Assembly (NCBI RefSeq): GCF_042186555.1
Contig: NC_133335.1
Location: 175,237,419-175,301,418 of the forward strand
Source: Aquarana catesbeiana
Taxonomy: Eukaryota > Chordata > Amphibia > Anura > Ranidae
DNA: 64,000 nucleotides
Direction: 5' to 3'
Program-made: the position numbers and the translations under genes
Shown: positions 32,194-43,988 of the stretch, piece after piece
How positions within the stretch are numbered: the first letter of the stretch is position 1
Layout: every line of letters starts with the position of its first letter
The notes under the pieces: model-generated
Told to the model about the DNA's origin: nothing
Database searches by the model: none
The model's input: the letters and a program-made list of their open reading frames with translations, nothing else

Positions 32194-33634
32194 AAAGTAT
32201 TCATTCCTTACTTGTTTTCCCTGGGTTCTGCATTTAAATAAAACCTGACACAGCATTTGTATATAAAATAGATGTGAACCCCAAAAACGTCAATTTTATG
32301 TTTTTTGCCTTTTTCTATTTGCAGTCCACAACCTAAAAAGGGCCCGCTGGTTTGCCCCAAGTTATTTTCCAAGATTAGGGTAGTAGCAGCCAGGCACAAC
32401 ACAACAGTCACTCTTCTGGCTCAATGAACAATCTAGGGGTTGCCTTTTTGTAATTTATTGCTGAATAACTTGGATAGGGTCTAGTTTGCTGTGGGATTCT
32501 CCATTAAAACAATACATTGAGGACACTCTTTACTGTAATACTACTTTTTAGTACAGTTCCTCCAGCAAAGGTCCAAGAAAATGGACAACACCAAGGTGCC
32601 TTCAGTAATGTCCAAGGCCAGGCAACACTAGGATTGATATGCTAGAAATATCAGCAGCAACAGTCACTAGGATCCTTCTCTTAGGTCTGTACGCACAATG
32701 TCCCTAAATAATTGGATGCCTCCCTCCAATATTAGTCAGACAATTTCTCAGCGGGTCTTCCAGACTAGATATTCAGCGAAATCCTTTGCTTAGCTTCAAC
32801 GTTCTTTTCTTTTAGCAGAACAGGCCACCCAACTCTGCCACATCTGGGACCTTGATGAGCACAGATAGATATTTCAGTTGAGCAGCAGACCTCCAGGCTG
32901 GGAACTTTTCCTGGACAAGAACAAGACTGCTCTAGACCACAAGACTATTTATGTGCTCTACAACCACCTACTGGGCACACCTCTCCAGGGATTGGCTGAG
33001 ACCCATAAATGTTCAGGCTACTCATTTGACCTGCTCCACTCCTATGTTTTGGAACTTTCCAGAAGGCAGGAAGAAGCAATGAAACTCTGCAGCCTGTGAG
33101 ACCCTGATCAGTCTAAATAACCAGCAGCTGCCACACTAATTACAGAAGAGCAGAAAAAAAGACTACATTTACCTAGCAACCTATTTAGGAGGGTGCTAAA
33201 CATCTTTTGTTGCATCTCAGTGTTGCTGGTCTCTTTTGGTTGTCTCTTTTCAGCTACTTCCTGTCTACATGCACCCCAGTGATGGCTGCATGGGTTTTCT
33301 TTGGATGGATTTTCTAATGGTGACAGCAGTGGACTATACATTGTGTTCTGTGTGTTGAAACAGCCACTGGTGGTTTTGTTTGTAAGCCCATGTGACAGAG
33401 TGACAAAACACGAGCACAATTTGGAGACAGGGACAAAGCATTGTCACTGGCAAGATCACCAGGTATTATTTGAATTAATGATATAGAACCCAACCCTATC
33501 CCCTGCTCTGTCCAGCTCTGGTGCTGACACTCCAGTCTGTGAATAGTCCCTTGGTGGCATCATGTTAAATGCTGGGCTATTAACCCTCTATAGTACATGG
33601 TGGGTGCAAGCATGCTACTGCATCCAGGAGTTCC
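32194..33634. other. No recognised feature
   Basis: Read on both strands. Short open frames (for example 32878-33099) show no family signature. No terminal repeats found. Confidence 0.45.
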
Positions 33635-33638
33635 TTAA

Positions 33639-34568
33639 CCTTTAAGGACCGCCCTATGTACATATACTGTGGTAGGACGGCCCTTATGTGCAAAATCACA
33701 TACCTGTACGTGATTTCTCTCCTCGGCTCTGGAGCGCACATGCTGGCGGAGCCCCGCTCCCACCTGCTCCCCGCTATCATTCACAGGAGAGGCAAAATGG
33801 CGGTCTGCCTAGGTAAACAAGGCAGACCGCAGTTCTGTGAGGGAGGAAAATGGAGAGATTTTTGCTAAGCAGAAACACAGATCTCTGTTTTCCTCCAGTC
33901 ACAGCATTCCCCCGGCAGTTAGAAAGCATTCCCTAGGAGCAGACTTAACCCTTTGATTGCCCCTGATGTTAACCCCTTCCCTGCCAGTGTCATTTATACA
34001 GTGACAGTGCATTTTGTTTAAGCACTGATCATTGTATTGGTGTCACTGGTCCCCAAAAAGTGTCACTTAGTGTCCATTGCAATGTCGCAGTCCCGCAAAA
34101 AATCACTGATCGCCACCATTACTAGTAAAAACAATAAAGAAAATAAAAAGGTCCATAAATCTATCCCATAATTTGTAGACGCTATAACTTTTGCGCAAAC
34201 CAATCAATATATGCCTATTGGGATTTTTTTTTTACCAAAAACATGTAGCAGAATACATATTTGCCTAAATTGATGAATAAATTAGATTTTTAAAACATTT
34301 TTATTGGATATGTTTTATAGCAGAAAGTAAAAAAATATTGTTTTTTTAAAAAATTGTCGGTCTTTTTTTTGTTTATAGCGCAAAAAACTAAAAACCACAG
34401 CTGATCAAATACCACCAAAAGAAAGCTCTATTTGTGGGAAAAAAGGACATTATTTTTATTTGGGTACAACGTCGCACGACCGTACAATTGTCAGTTAAAG
34501 CAACGCAGTGCAGTATCACAAAAAATAGCCTGGTCAGAAAGGGGTAAAACCTTCCGGCGCTGAAGTGG
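33639..34568 (+). mobile_element. TTAA-flanked MITE, family B (complete)
   Basis: Flanked by TTAA at 33635-33638 and 34569-34572. Left end CCTTTAAGGACCGCCC, right end GGCGCTGAAGTGG. The interior has GTCCCCAAAAAGTGTCACTT, TTTGCGCAAACCAATCAATA and ACCACCAAAAGAAAGCTCT. This is the reference copy for family B in the window. Non-coding. Confidence 0.88.
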
Positions 34569-34572
34569 TTAA

Positions 34573-34849
34573 AGAGGAATCTGCAGAGGACTGGTCACAC
34601 CACTGCATGGACCTTTCTGAACCATCTAGTACTACATCTAGTATTTCTCTTTTTTTGCAGTGCCCCTAGACATTACGAGCATTTAACTGCTAACTGCAGT
34701 TTTTTTTTTCTAATTCCTGGAGTTGGTCTTTAAAAATATTACAAAATATTTATAAAATTACAATAATTAAATAATAATAATAATAATTAAAGCTATTATA
34801 TGATTTCATTGATTGGGTTTACATATACATAAACGTACTAATCTTATTA
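34573..34849. other. No recognised feature
   Basis: AT-rich, with an AATAATAAT simple repeat at about 34765-34790. Confidence 0.5.
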
Positions 34850-34886
34850 CACCGATCAGCCATAACATTATGACCACCCATATTGA

Positions 34887-35198
34887 TTATGGCCCCCTTT
34901 TGCTAAAACAGCCCTGACCCTTTGAGGCATGGACACCAAAATAACATCCACATGAATGGCAGGACCCAAGGTTTCCCAGCAGAATATTGCCTCTGCCAAC
35001 TTGCTTTTTTACACTGAATCCTTGTGCCATCTCTTCCCCAGGTAAGTGACGCACACCCACCCGGCCATCCACATGATGTAAAAGAAAACGTGATTCATCA
35101 GACCAGGCCAGCTTCTTCCATTGCTCCGTAGTCCAGTTCTGATGTTCATTGGACCATTGTAGAATCATTTGGCTGTGGACATGGGTCAACAAACACAC
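34887..35198 (-). pseudogene. Tc1 transposase fragment
   Basis: Reads LQWSNEHQNWTTEQWKKLAW, then SDESRFLLHHVDGRVGVRHL, the block leading to the first conserved catalytic Asp (SDES) of Tc1 transposases. The rest is degraded (GNILLGNLGSCHSCGC at the place of GGG.M.WG). The N-terminal helix-turn-helix domains and C-terminal half are missing. Confidence 0.85.
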
Positions 35199-35945
35199 CC
35201 AAATGGCAAATATGCGCTTACTCCCGAATAATAATAAGCCGCTAACACAGCACTAGAAAATTGCACATATATCAAAATGGAAAACAAAACGTGTAGCGCT
35301 AAAGGAAAACAAAAGTAGAATGAAACACCTACACACTGATAGGGTATGGAGACAGTATCCTACAAACCGCTGAACTGAGACACAGTTGGAGTTCTCACAA
35401 TATGTATGAATCAAAATGCAGTCAGAGTCCGTGAGTGAAAAATAAATGGAATAATGCTTGTGAGTGATATGTGAACCACCTTCACCAACAAGGGATCCTA
35501 TAGTCTCTGAATAGATGCTAAACACCAGATAAATTCGAGTTCCAGATTGGATGATGTATAAATGAATCAGCTCTAGAACGTCACACCACAGTGTCTTCAC
35601 ACACGTGCAAATCACTCTAACGGTAAAGTTGGTAAAATTGGAGGCTTACCGGAGGGTTTGAACCCAAAACAGTGTATACTGTGTGGGTCAAACCAGCTTT
35701 TATTGCATAATGGCAATGGTGGGAAGACCTTGGCAGCGTGAAGGGATCACAAGGGGTTCATAAAGATGTATCTTCTCCAATCATGACATGAGATCTCCCC
35801 GTTTGTAGCTCATAGAGAATATAAAAGAGGCCACATAGTGTGATACCATAAAAACCGTGATTTATTTAAAAGGAAATACACTTACATGATAAAGTTGTTA
35901 AAAAAAGCGCTTGTACATAAAAGAAGGCAGCAGTGGAGTCCTCCC

Positions 35946-35974
35946 GACGCGTTTCGTCTGAGTAGACTTCGTCT
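35946..35974 (-). ncRNA. Truncated hammerhead motif, left arm
   Basis: Minus strand: (A)GACGA at the palindrome centre, stem II GUCU-ACUC-AGAC, then GAAACGCGUC (35955-35946) with the intact ACGCGU stem III. The CU of CUGANGA and the stem I 5' strand are cut off by the palindrome centre. Confidence 0.6.
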
Positions 35975-35977
35975 ACA

Positions 35978-36006
35978 AGACGAAGTCTACTCAGACGAAA
36001 CGCGTC
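35978..36006 (+). ncRNA. Truncated hammerhead motif, right arm
   Basis: Mirror copy: AGACGA, stem II GUCU-ACUC-AGAC, GAAACGCGUC (35997-36006). It lacks a proper CUGANGA start and stem I partner. A head-to-head transcript could not form the usual stem I here. Confidence 0.6.
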
Positions 36007-36876
36007 GGGAGGACTCCACTGCTGCCTTCTTTTATGTACAAGCGCTTTTTTTAACAACTTTATCATGTAAGTGTATTTCCTTTTAAATAAATCACGGTTT
36101 TTATGGTATCACACTATGTGGCCTCTTTTATATTCTCTATGAGCTACAAACGGGGAGATCTCATGTCATGATTGGAGAAGATACATCTTTATGAACCCCT
36201 TGTGATCCCTTCACGCTGCCAAGGTCTTCCCACCATTGCCATTATGCAATAAAAGCTGGTTTGACCCACACAGTATACACTGTTTTGGGTTCAAACCCTC
36301 CGGTAAGCCTCCAATTTTACCAACTTTACCGTTAGAGTGATTTGCACGTGTGTGAAGACACTGTGGTGTGACGTTCTAGAGCTGATTCATTTATACATCA
36401 TCCAATCTGGAACTCGAATTTATCTGGTGTTTAGCATCTATTCAGAGACTATAGGATCCCTTGTTGGTGAAGGTGGTTCACATATCACTCACAAGCATTA
36501 TTCCATTTATTTTTCACTCACGGACTCTGACTGCATTTTGATTCATACATATTGTGAGAACTCCAACTGTGTCTCAGTTCAGCGGTTTGTAGGATACTGT
36601 CTCCATACCCTATCAGTGTGTAGGTGTTTCATTCTACTTTTGTTTTCCTTTAGCGCTACACGTTTTGTTTTCCATGTGGACATGGGTCACCATGGGCTTC
36701 ACAGCCCCATACACAACAAACTGCGATGCCCATTTTTTTTTTTTCTGCTTTCACATCAACTTCATGGACAACATGTTCACTTGCTGCCTAATATATCCCA
36801 CCAATTTTCAGATGACATTGTAACAAGATATTCCTTTTACCTGTCAGTGGTCATAATGTTATGGCTGATCGGTGTA

Positions 36877-38005
36877 TATTACTTAGTATATATTATATAC
36901 TTTATTAATTTTACCAGGACATAATACATTTATAACATTTTTCTTAGGTATTATATATTTGTAAATGTGATTTGGAGCTTCTTTACATAAGGCAGTGTGC
37001 TTTATGGAATTACTGGCCCTCTGAGGGTGGCAACCTTTACTTCTTAATGCGTGCAGTCATATGGCTCTAAGCGCTAATCGAGGGCCTTCTTGTCCATGCA
37101 CACTACATGGAAGTGCAGTCCAGCTGTGTTCCACACCTCCTCATTACATGCACTGGCAGAAAATCAGGGAGGGGAGGGGGAGCACTTGGAAAGGTCACAT
37201 TAATAATACACGCTAGAGGATGCCTTCGGATATGTATTTTTCATGAAACTTTCATTTCCACCAATCTATTTTGCATAGTAAATCAACGCCTCTATGAATG
37301 ATATATTTAGCCTGATACCAGAGTCTGTTGAAATAGAAGAAACGTAGACTTAGATATGCTTCCTCCGTACTAGCTTGTCTGTAGACTGTGCACTCTTGGG
37401 AGCATACAGCTTTATTCAGTGTGCCAGCTTTTTATGCCTTCTCTATTGAGGATTCCTTTGTTTAGAATAAAAGCTGAACTGGAGGCAAAAAGCTTACAAG
37501 GTTGAAATACAAGCATGTGAATTGTTTCAACTTGTCTCCAGCCAGTCTTGCCTCCAGGTACCAATGCCAGCAAGCACCGCTTGGCCCTGTACCTCCCTGC
37601 AGACTTCACTGCAGTTAACAATAAAGCTTGGTCTAGGACCCTCTCCAGCCGGTGACTAGACAGTGAAGGAGCAGCAAGACACTGATAAAGTTGTCCTTCT
37701 ACTCTTCCCTTTTATTTGCATGTTTATCATTAAAATAACAGTACTCTGCTAAATTGTACAACTTTTGGATGGCTTACAGTGCCGAATCCCCCCCCCCCAT
37801 TTTAGTCTAAGCGGGTCATTGATTACATGGTGGTGCTGTGGTTGGTGAATACCCTCAAGCTGTTCTAAATAGGTTCTAGTTCTGCTAAAGCACCAACTTC
37901 ATGAATTCGATATGTTACCCCACATTTTTAAAGATTTCTTCCAAATACAATGGTTTTATCCCACTTTATAAAAGAATATCAGAAGATTATTTGTCACCTT
38001 TCTGT
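36877..38005. other. No recognised feature
   Basis: No supported coding region or repeat. A poly-C run lies at 37790-37798. Confidence 0.45.
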
Positions 38006-38009
38006 TTAA

Positions 38010-38756
38010 CCCCTGCGCGCCTAAGGGTACAACAAGTCTAAATGCCTAAGCACAATTTTGCAACTCTGACATGTGTTAGTAAAACCGTAGATATCATCTA
38101 GATGGATAATACCTTCTTTTTTTCAGGACAAATTGGGTTTTCATTTGGTGGTAAATGGTAATGGATATCTCCTGATTTTTTTTTTTAATAATCAAAGGAA
38201 AACTGGCCAAAAAATAGTGAATATAAATCATTTGTTTTACAATTATCTGTATATTTCTTGGTGCTACCATAACCTTCCACCAAATAACCCAAATTAAATT
38301 CTCCTGCTTCTGACGATCGCAGCGATACCACATATGTGTATGTTAGTTGTTGTATGTACCCGTAATACAGCCCAAAAACAATAATGCACATTTTTTTTTA
38401 ATCCTCCCTAAAACACACTGACACTGACACTAACTGACACTAATTTAAAAAAAAATAATGCATCTCTTTCCTCCATTCACTGAGAAAGAAAACGCGGAGA
38501 TGGGCTTCACAGTGACTGATCACTGTGATAGCCAATCAGAGGCTATCACAGCGATCAGGTGACCTGGAATTGGGAGTTACTGGTCCCGATCGTTTTAATG
38601 GGGCCCAGGGCTTACGATGAGACCCCAGTCTCTGTTTTGGGAGCGCACCATGTGGCGCGCTCCCAGCACAAAGGAACATACACAAATATGCGGCCCCACG
38701 TAAAAAAGCCCAGTCTAGTGGGGCCACATATTTGTGTTACGTCGGCATGAAGGGGT
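38010..38756. mobile_element. TTAA-flanked element with CCCCTGCGCGCC terminus
   Basis: TTAA at 38006-38009 and 38757-38760. The left end CCCCTGCGCGCCTAAGG and right end CGGCATGAAGGGGT share only CCCC/GGGG plus a few bases. The interior has small palindromes (GATCACTGTGATAGCC; GGCTATCACAGCGATC). The TTAA target suggests the piggyBac superfamily. Confidence 0.6.
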
Positions 38757-38902
38757 TTAATTGGTCACAGTGGTCAAGTTTAGAAGGGCCAATAATGGAG
38801 GTTTTCTTATGTGCCAGTCCTTTCCTCATAAAAGTCAGGGTTCCCAGCAGCCTTTTGTTATTGTGTGTTAGAGACTCAGCGTAGATAGGAAGAGATGACA
38901 TA

Positions 38903-40100
38903 CAGTGAGGGAAGAAAGTACTTGATCCCCTGCTGATTTTGTAAATTTCCCCACTGACAAAGAAATGATCAGTTTATAATTTTTATTTCCTTTGTTGACT
39001 GGGCCGTGTTTTTGGGGTCATTGTCATGCTGGAATACCTATCCACAAACCATTTTCAATGCCCTGGCTGAGGGAAGGAGGTTCTCACCCAAGATTTGACG
39101 GTACATGGCCCCGACCATTGTGCCTTTGATGCAGTGAAGCTGTCCTGTCCCCTTAGCAGAAAAACACCCCAAAGCATAATGTTTCCACCTTCATGTTTGA
39201 CGGTGGGGATGGTGTTCTTGGGGGTCATAGGCAGTATTCCTCCTCCTCCAAACACGGCGAGTTGAGTTGATGCCAAAGAGCTTGATTTTGGACTCATCTG
39301 ACCACAATACTTTCACCCAGTTCTCCTCTGAATCATTCAGATGTTCTTTAGCAAACTTCAGATGGGCCTGTAAATGTGCTTTCTTGAGCAGGGGGACCGT
39401 GTGGGCATTGCAGGATTGCAGTCCTTCACGGCGTAGTGTGTTACCAATTGTTTTCTTGGTGACTATGGTCCCAGCTGCATTTAGGATCATTAACAAGATT
39501 CTCCCATGTAGTTCTGGGCTGATTCCTCACCGTTCACATGATCATTGAAACTCCACGAGGTGAGATCTTGCATGGAGCCCCGAACCAAGGGAGATTGAGT
39601 GTTATTTTGTGTTTCTTCCATTTGCGAATAATCGCACCAACTGTTGTCACCCTCTCACCAAGGTGCTTGGCGATGGTCTTGTAGCCCATTGCAGCTTTCT
39701 GTAGGTCTACAATCTGGTCCCTGAGATCCTTGGATGCTTTTTGGTCTTGGCCATAGTGGAGAGATTGGAATCTGGTTGCTTCTGTGGACAGGTGTCTTTT
39801 ATATAGGTAACAAGCTGAGATTAGGAGCACTCCCTTTAAGAGAATGTGCTCATTACCTGCATAGAAGACACCTGGGAGCAAGAAATCTTGCTGATTGAGA
39901 GGGGATCAAATACTTATTTCACTCATTAAAATGCAAATCAATTTATAACTTTTTTGAAATGCGTTTTTCTGGATATTTGTTGTTTTTCTATCTCTCACCG
40001 TTAAAATAAACCTACCATTAAAATTATATACTGATCGTTTCTTTGTCAGTGGGCAAACATACAAAATCAGCAGGGGATCAAATACTTTTTTCTCTCACTG
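38903..40100 (-). mobile_element. Tc1-like element (CAGTGAGGG termini)
   Basis: Left CAGTGAGGGAAGAAAGTA and right CTTTTTTCTCTCACTG with TA flanks (38901-38902 and 40101-40102). The inverted ends extend about 95 bp through GATCCCCTGCTGATTTTGTA and CACTGACAAAGAAA.GATCAG. A transposase remnant lies in between on the minus strand. Confidence 0.92.
39055..39881 (-). pseudogene. Tc1 transposase, decayed but extended
   Basis: Recovered in three frames. The first (39881-39534) has DQIVDLQKAAMGYKTIAKHL and the following helix-turn-helix (VGAIIRKWKK), the paired-like DNA-binding domain. The second (39496-39191) has NWVKVLWSDESKIKLFG with the first catalytic Asp. The third (39297-39055) has GGNIMLWGVFLLRGQDSFTA, the GGG.M.WG block. 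The second Asp and the Glu at the C-terminus are lost to a deletion near 39000-39050. Frameshifts lie near 39530 and 39200-39290. Confidence 0.88.
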
Positions 40101-41618
40101 TAGTGTCTTCAGAAAAAGATGGTTGCTGCTATACTATACACAGTCAGTGTCTGTTATGCTATGTTACAGTATACATGGTGTGTACTCCCAAACCTCCTGC
40201 CCATCCTCCTGCATGTGTTCACTGTGCTCTATTGTGCTACTTTACTGTGAATTTCAGTGTGGTGGTCTACATATTATTGTATACCCCCTTCTGTGTTCAC
40301 AGTGTTCTATTTTTTATTTCTAGATACAGATCCATTGATTTAATCAGTTGCCGACCGCCGCACGCCGATGTACGTAGTCACAATGGCACGGGCAGGCATA
40401 AGGGCTTACCTGTACGTCCCTGCCTGCCTGCGGGCGGGGGGTCTGATTGGACCCCCCCAGTGCCTGCGGCGGTCAGATTCTTGTCAGGAGCGATCCGAGG
40501 TAAGGGGGGAGGTCACTGATTCATGCTCCTGGCAAATGACAGGCTTCCTCTGCTGCTGTAATGTAAACAGTGGCCGAGGAAGTGATGTCATCTCTCCTCA
40601 TGTCGGTCTTTTTCGTTCCGGCGCCGAGGAGAGAAGACATCAAGTAAGTGCACCAAACACTACACTTACAGTAGAACACGCAGGCACACATTTCACCCCC
40701 CAGTCACCCCCTGACCACCCCCCTGTACCCCCTGTCACAGTGACACCAATAGCAATTTTTTTTTTTTTTCTGATTATTGCATTGGTGTCATTTGTGACAG
40801 TTATAAGTGGTAGGGCAGTTAGTGTTAGGCCCCTTTAGGTCTAGGGTACCCCCCTAACCCCCCCAATAAAGTTTTAACCCCGTGATCACCCCCCCGTCAC
40901 CAGTGTCACTAAGCAATCGTTTTTCTGATTGCTGTATTAGGGTTAGGGAGGTAAGTATTTAGGTTCGCCGTCAGCTTTTTATAGCGTCAGGGACCCCCAT
41001 ATACTACCTAGTAAAGGTTTTAACCCCCTGATTGCCCCTAGTTAACCCTTTCACCAGTGATCACCGTATAACTGTTACGGGTGACGCTGGTCAGTTAGTT
41101 TGTTTTGTATAGTTTCAGGGCACCCGCCGTTTATTACCGAATAAAGGTTTAACCCCCTAATCGCCCGGCGGGTGATATAAGTTAGGTTTTAGGGTCAGAT
41201 AGGGTCTGCGTCGCCCCAGGCAGCGTCAGGTTAGTGCCATTACTGCTAACACCCACGCATGCAGCATACACCTCCCTTAGTGGTATAGTATCTGAACGGA
41301 TCGATATCTGATCAGATCTATACTAGCGTCCCCAGCAGTTTAGGGTTCCCAAAAACGCAGTGTTAGCGGGATCAGCCCAGATACCTGCTAGCACCTGTGT
41401 TTTGCCCCTCCGCCCGGCCCAGCCCACCCAAGTGCAGTATCGATCGATCACTGACACTTACAAAACACTAAACGCATAACTGCAGCATTCGCAGAGTCAG
41501 GCCTGATCCCTGCGATCGCTAACAGTTTTTGTTGGTAGCGTTTTGATACAGTCGCTAACAGTCAGGAGCTTTTTTACCTGTGAGTCTCACTAGTGTACCC
41601 CTAAATTTAGAGCCCAAA

Positions 41619-43402
41619 ATGGCAAATCGAAGGTACACTAGTGAAGAGGCCTACACGTTTCTGAGCATTACAGATAGCGAAGAGGAAGTCACTCATCTGT
41701 CAGATTCAGGATCAGAATACAAACCTGTAGACAGCAGCGGCTCCATGACAGATAGCTCTGACAACGGAGTTGTGGTCCCTGCCAAGGTCAGGCGTACCAG
41801 ACCCCAATCTTCTTCTTCTGCTGTTGAGGTGCAAGGACCGCAGGTCCCTCGTATGGAGCAGAGATCCAGTACTAGCGCCGCTCATCCTTCTGGTGAACTG
41901 GCAAGCACCAGCGGTCTAGTACACCCTGGTCGTACATCCAGCACTGCAGTATCACGTGGTGACGTGGCGAGTCCCATAAGTACAGTTCAAGCTGGCGAGG
42001 TGGCAAGCACAAGTAGTGTCCCACTGCCACCAAGAAGACGCACACAGGCCCGTCGTGCCCATAGTGCCCTTCCTGCTGCATTCGCCAATCCTAATTCGGA
42101 ACCCACCACTTCTGCAGCGCCCTTACTTCCCCCATTCACTGGCCAACCCGGCATTCAGGTGGAAACAGTTGATTTTACGTCACTTGATTTTTATTTGCTG
42201 TTTTTCACCGAAGATCTCTATAGATCTATTGTGGACCAAAGCAATTTGTACGCTGGTCAATTCATCGCCGCTAATCCCCAGTCCTCTCTTGCCAGAGATT
42301 GGAAACCAATTACGGTTTCTGAATTTAAGCTCTTTCTGGGCCTTTTCCTCTGGATACGATCGGCTCTACAAAATTCGGCCCCTCGTAAACCACTTGAACC
42401 AACGTTTTGCAGACTTGTTTACTCCCCATCAAGTTGTCTGTCTTGATGAGTCCCTGATTAAATTTTCTGGCCGCTTGTCATTCAAACAGTACCTTCCCAG
42501 CAAGTGTGCCAGATACGGGGTCAAGATGTATAAGCTCTGTGACAGGGCCACAGGCTATACATATAGTTTTATGGTTTACGAGGGAAAAGATAGTCACATA
42601 CATACACAAACTGCCCTGACTACATAGGAAGCGCTGGCAAGATTGTGTGGGACTTGGTGTCACCCTTATTCGGAAAGGGGTACCACTTGTACGTGGACAA
42701 TTATTACACGAGCGTGCCACTTTTTAGTCACCTTTTTGATCATCAGATTGGAGCATGTGGCACCGTGCGACCTAATCGCCGGGGCTTTCCCCAGCGGCTT
42801 GTAGATTCCCGTCTTAGGCTGGGGGAGAGAGCCTGCTTGCAGTGTAATAATTTGCTCGCTGTGAAGTGGAGGGATAATAAGAATGTTTTCGTTCTTACCT
42901 CCCTTCATGCAGGCACGACGGTCCAAATTACTACGGCGACTGGTGTCATGGAGAAACCCCTCTGTGTCCACGAATATAACCAAAATATGGGAAGGGTGGA
43001 CCTCAATGACCAGTTGTTGGCGCCATACCTAGTTGCCCATAAGGCCAGACGCTGGTATAAAAAAGTGTCTGTATACTTACAGTATTTCAATTCGCTTTGC
43101 TGAACGCTCATGTGCTATACAGAGCTTCAGTCCAGGAAGAGATCGTCAGAGCCCTTCTGTTTCCAGACGGTGCTCCACCTCACCTTCCCAATCCAAATGC
43201 AGTAAGCCGGCTGCATGAGAGGCATTTTCCTTATGTCCTCACGCATACCCCTACCCAATGAGCCCCCCAAAGAAAATGTTGTGTCTGCAGAAAGCGCGGA
43301 TATAGGCGTGACACCCGCTATTATTGTCCCTCCTGTCCTGACAATCCTGGTTTTTGCATTGGTGAATGTTTTGAGCGCTACCATTCACTAGTTGAGTATT
43401 AG
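41619..43402 (+). pseudogene. piggyBac transposase
   Basis: The start is placed at ATG 41619 (MANRRYTSEEAY); the frame opens slightly earlier without another ATG. Residues 1-190 form a low-complexity, Ser/Pro-rich acidic N-terminus. The catalytic part continues in other frames: CLDESLIKFSGR (first Asp, about 42440), YLPSKCARYGVK, a frameshift near 42600, YVDNYYTSVPLF (second Asp, about 42700), then GRVDLNDQLLAPY (third Asp, about 42995-43030). After another frame change comes a cysteine-rich C-terminal domain (CCVCRKRG, YYCPSCPDNPGFC) ending at TAG 43400-43402. A segment of perhaps 80-90 residues between FLGLFLW and YDRLYKIRPL is deleted, and TGA at 43260 interrupts. It acted in the nucleus as the TTAA-specific excision and integration enzyme and is now non-functional. 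Confidence 0.93.
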
Positions 43403-43892
43403 CGTAGGGTACAGCAAAGTCTAGGCACACTTTCACAGGGTCTCCCAAGATGCCATCGCATTTTGAGAGACCCAAACCTGGAACCAGTTACAGTTACAAA
43501 AGTTACAGTTATAAAAAAAAAAAGTAAAAAAAAAAAAAGTAAAAAAAAAAAATACACAAAAAAATATAAAAAAAAAAAAAAAAAATAGTTGTCGTTTTAT
43601 TGTTCTCTCTCTCTATATTCTCTCTCTATTGTTTTGCTCTTTTTTACTGTATTCTATTCTGCAATGTTTTATTGTTGTTATGTTTTATCATGTTTGCTTT
43701 CCAGGTATGTAATTTCTTTATACTTTACCGTTTACTGTGTTTTATTGTTAACCATTTTTTTGTTTTCAGGTACGCCATTCTGCTGCAGCGCTGATTTATT
43801 TATCTTGACAGCAACAGCGTTTACTCCCACGATACATAAAGCCCTGACTCCAGCGCTGTCGGAGGTGATTTCACCACCACAGTTAAAAAAAA

Positions 43893-43988
43893 GAGCATAT
43901 ATGCTGAAGCATGGGGGTAGCAGTGGCGGAAGAACAATTTGCTCCTAACTTTTGGGGCGGATGCCCCCATGCTTCGGCATATATAAAT
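43893..43988 (+). repeat. Hairpin in piggyBac 3' region, ~22-bp stem
   Basis: CATATATGCTGAAGCATGGG and its reverse complement CCCATGCTTCGGCATATATA pair with two mismatches around a ~45-base loop. It lies about 490 bases after the transposase stop. It may be a sub-terminal element needed for transposition or a transcript 3' structure. No function can be assigned. Confidence 0.75.

Larger units (their letters stand above)
35189..36674. mobile_element. Near-perfect 1.4-kb palindrome with hammerhead cores and 15-bp target duplication
   Basis: Flanked by the perfect 15-bp repeat TGTGGACATGGGTCA (35174-35188 and 36675-36689) inside a Tc1 element. An 89-bp unpaired left segment precedes arms 35278-35974 and 35978-36674 (697 bp each), separated by ACA. 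The arms are so alike that the same 113-residue open frame can be read from both (35615 leftward, 36337 rightward). I regard that as a chance frame. At the inner tip of each arm a GAAACGCGUC hammerhead 3' core points outward. Penelope-like origin is inferred. Confidence 0.85.
34850..36874 (-). mobile_element. Tc1-like element hosting a palindromic insertion
   Basis: Left CACCGATCAGCCATAACATT and right AATGTTATGGCTGATCGGTG are perfect inverted ends with TA on each side (34848-34849 and 36875-36876). A Tc1 transposase remnant reads on the minus strand at 35198-34887. The element is split by the insertion at 35189-36674, flanked by TGTGGACATGGGTCA. Without it the Tc1 remnant is only about 520 bp. 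Confidence 0.93.

Noticed and set aside
32878..33099. 73-residue plus-strand open frame that looked exon-like
   Set aside because: No splice acceptor or donor in a convincing position and no family recognised.
35253..36924. Identical 113-residue open frames in both arms of the 35.2-36.7 kb palindrome (longest form 195 residues)
   Set aside because: The identity comes from the palindrome. The translation is rich in Cys/Phe/Tyr with no known domain, and the longer form runs out of the element into the Tc1 end.
43500..43585. Long A-tracts as transcription terminator or gene end
   Set aside because: They lie inside the piggyBac 3' region and are simple A-rich repeats; no polyadenylation context ties them to a host transcript.
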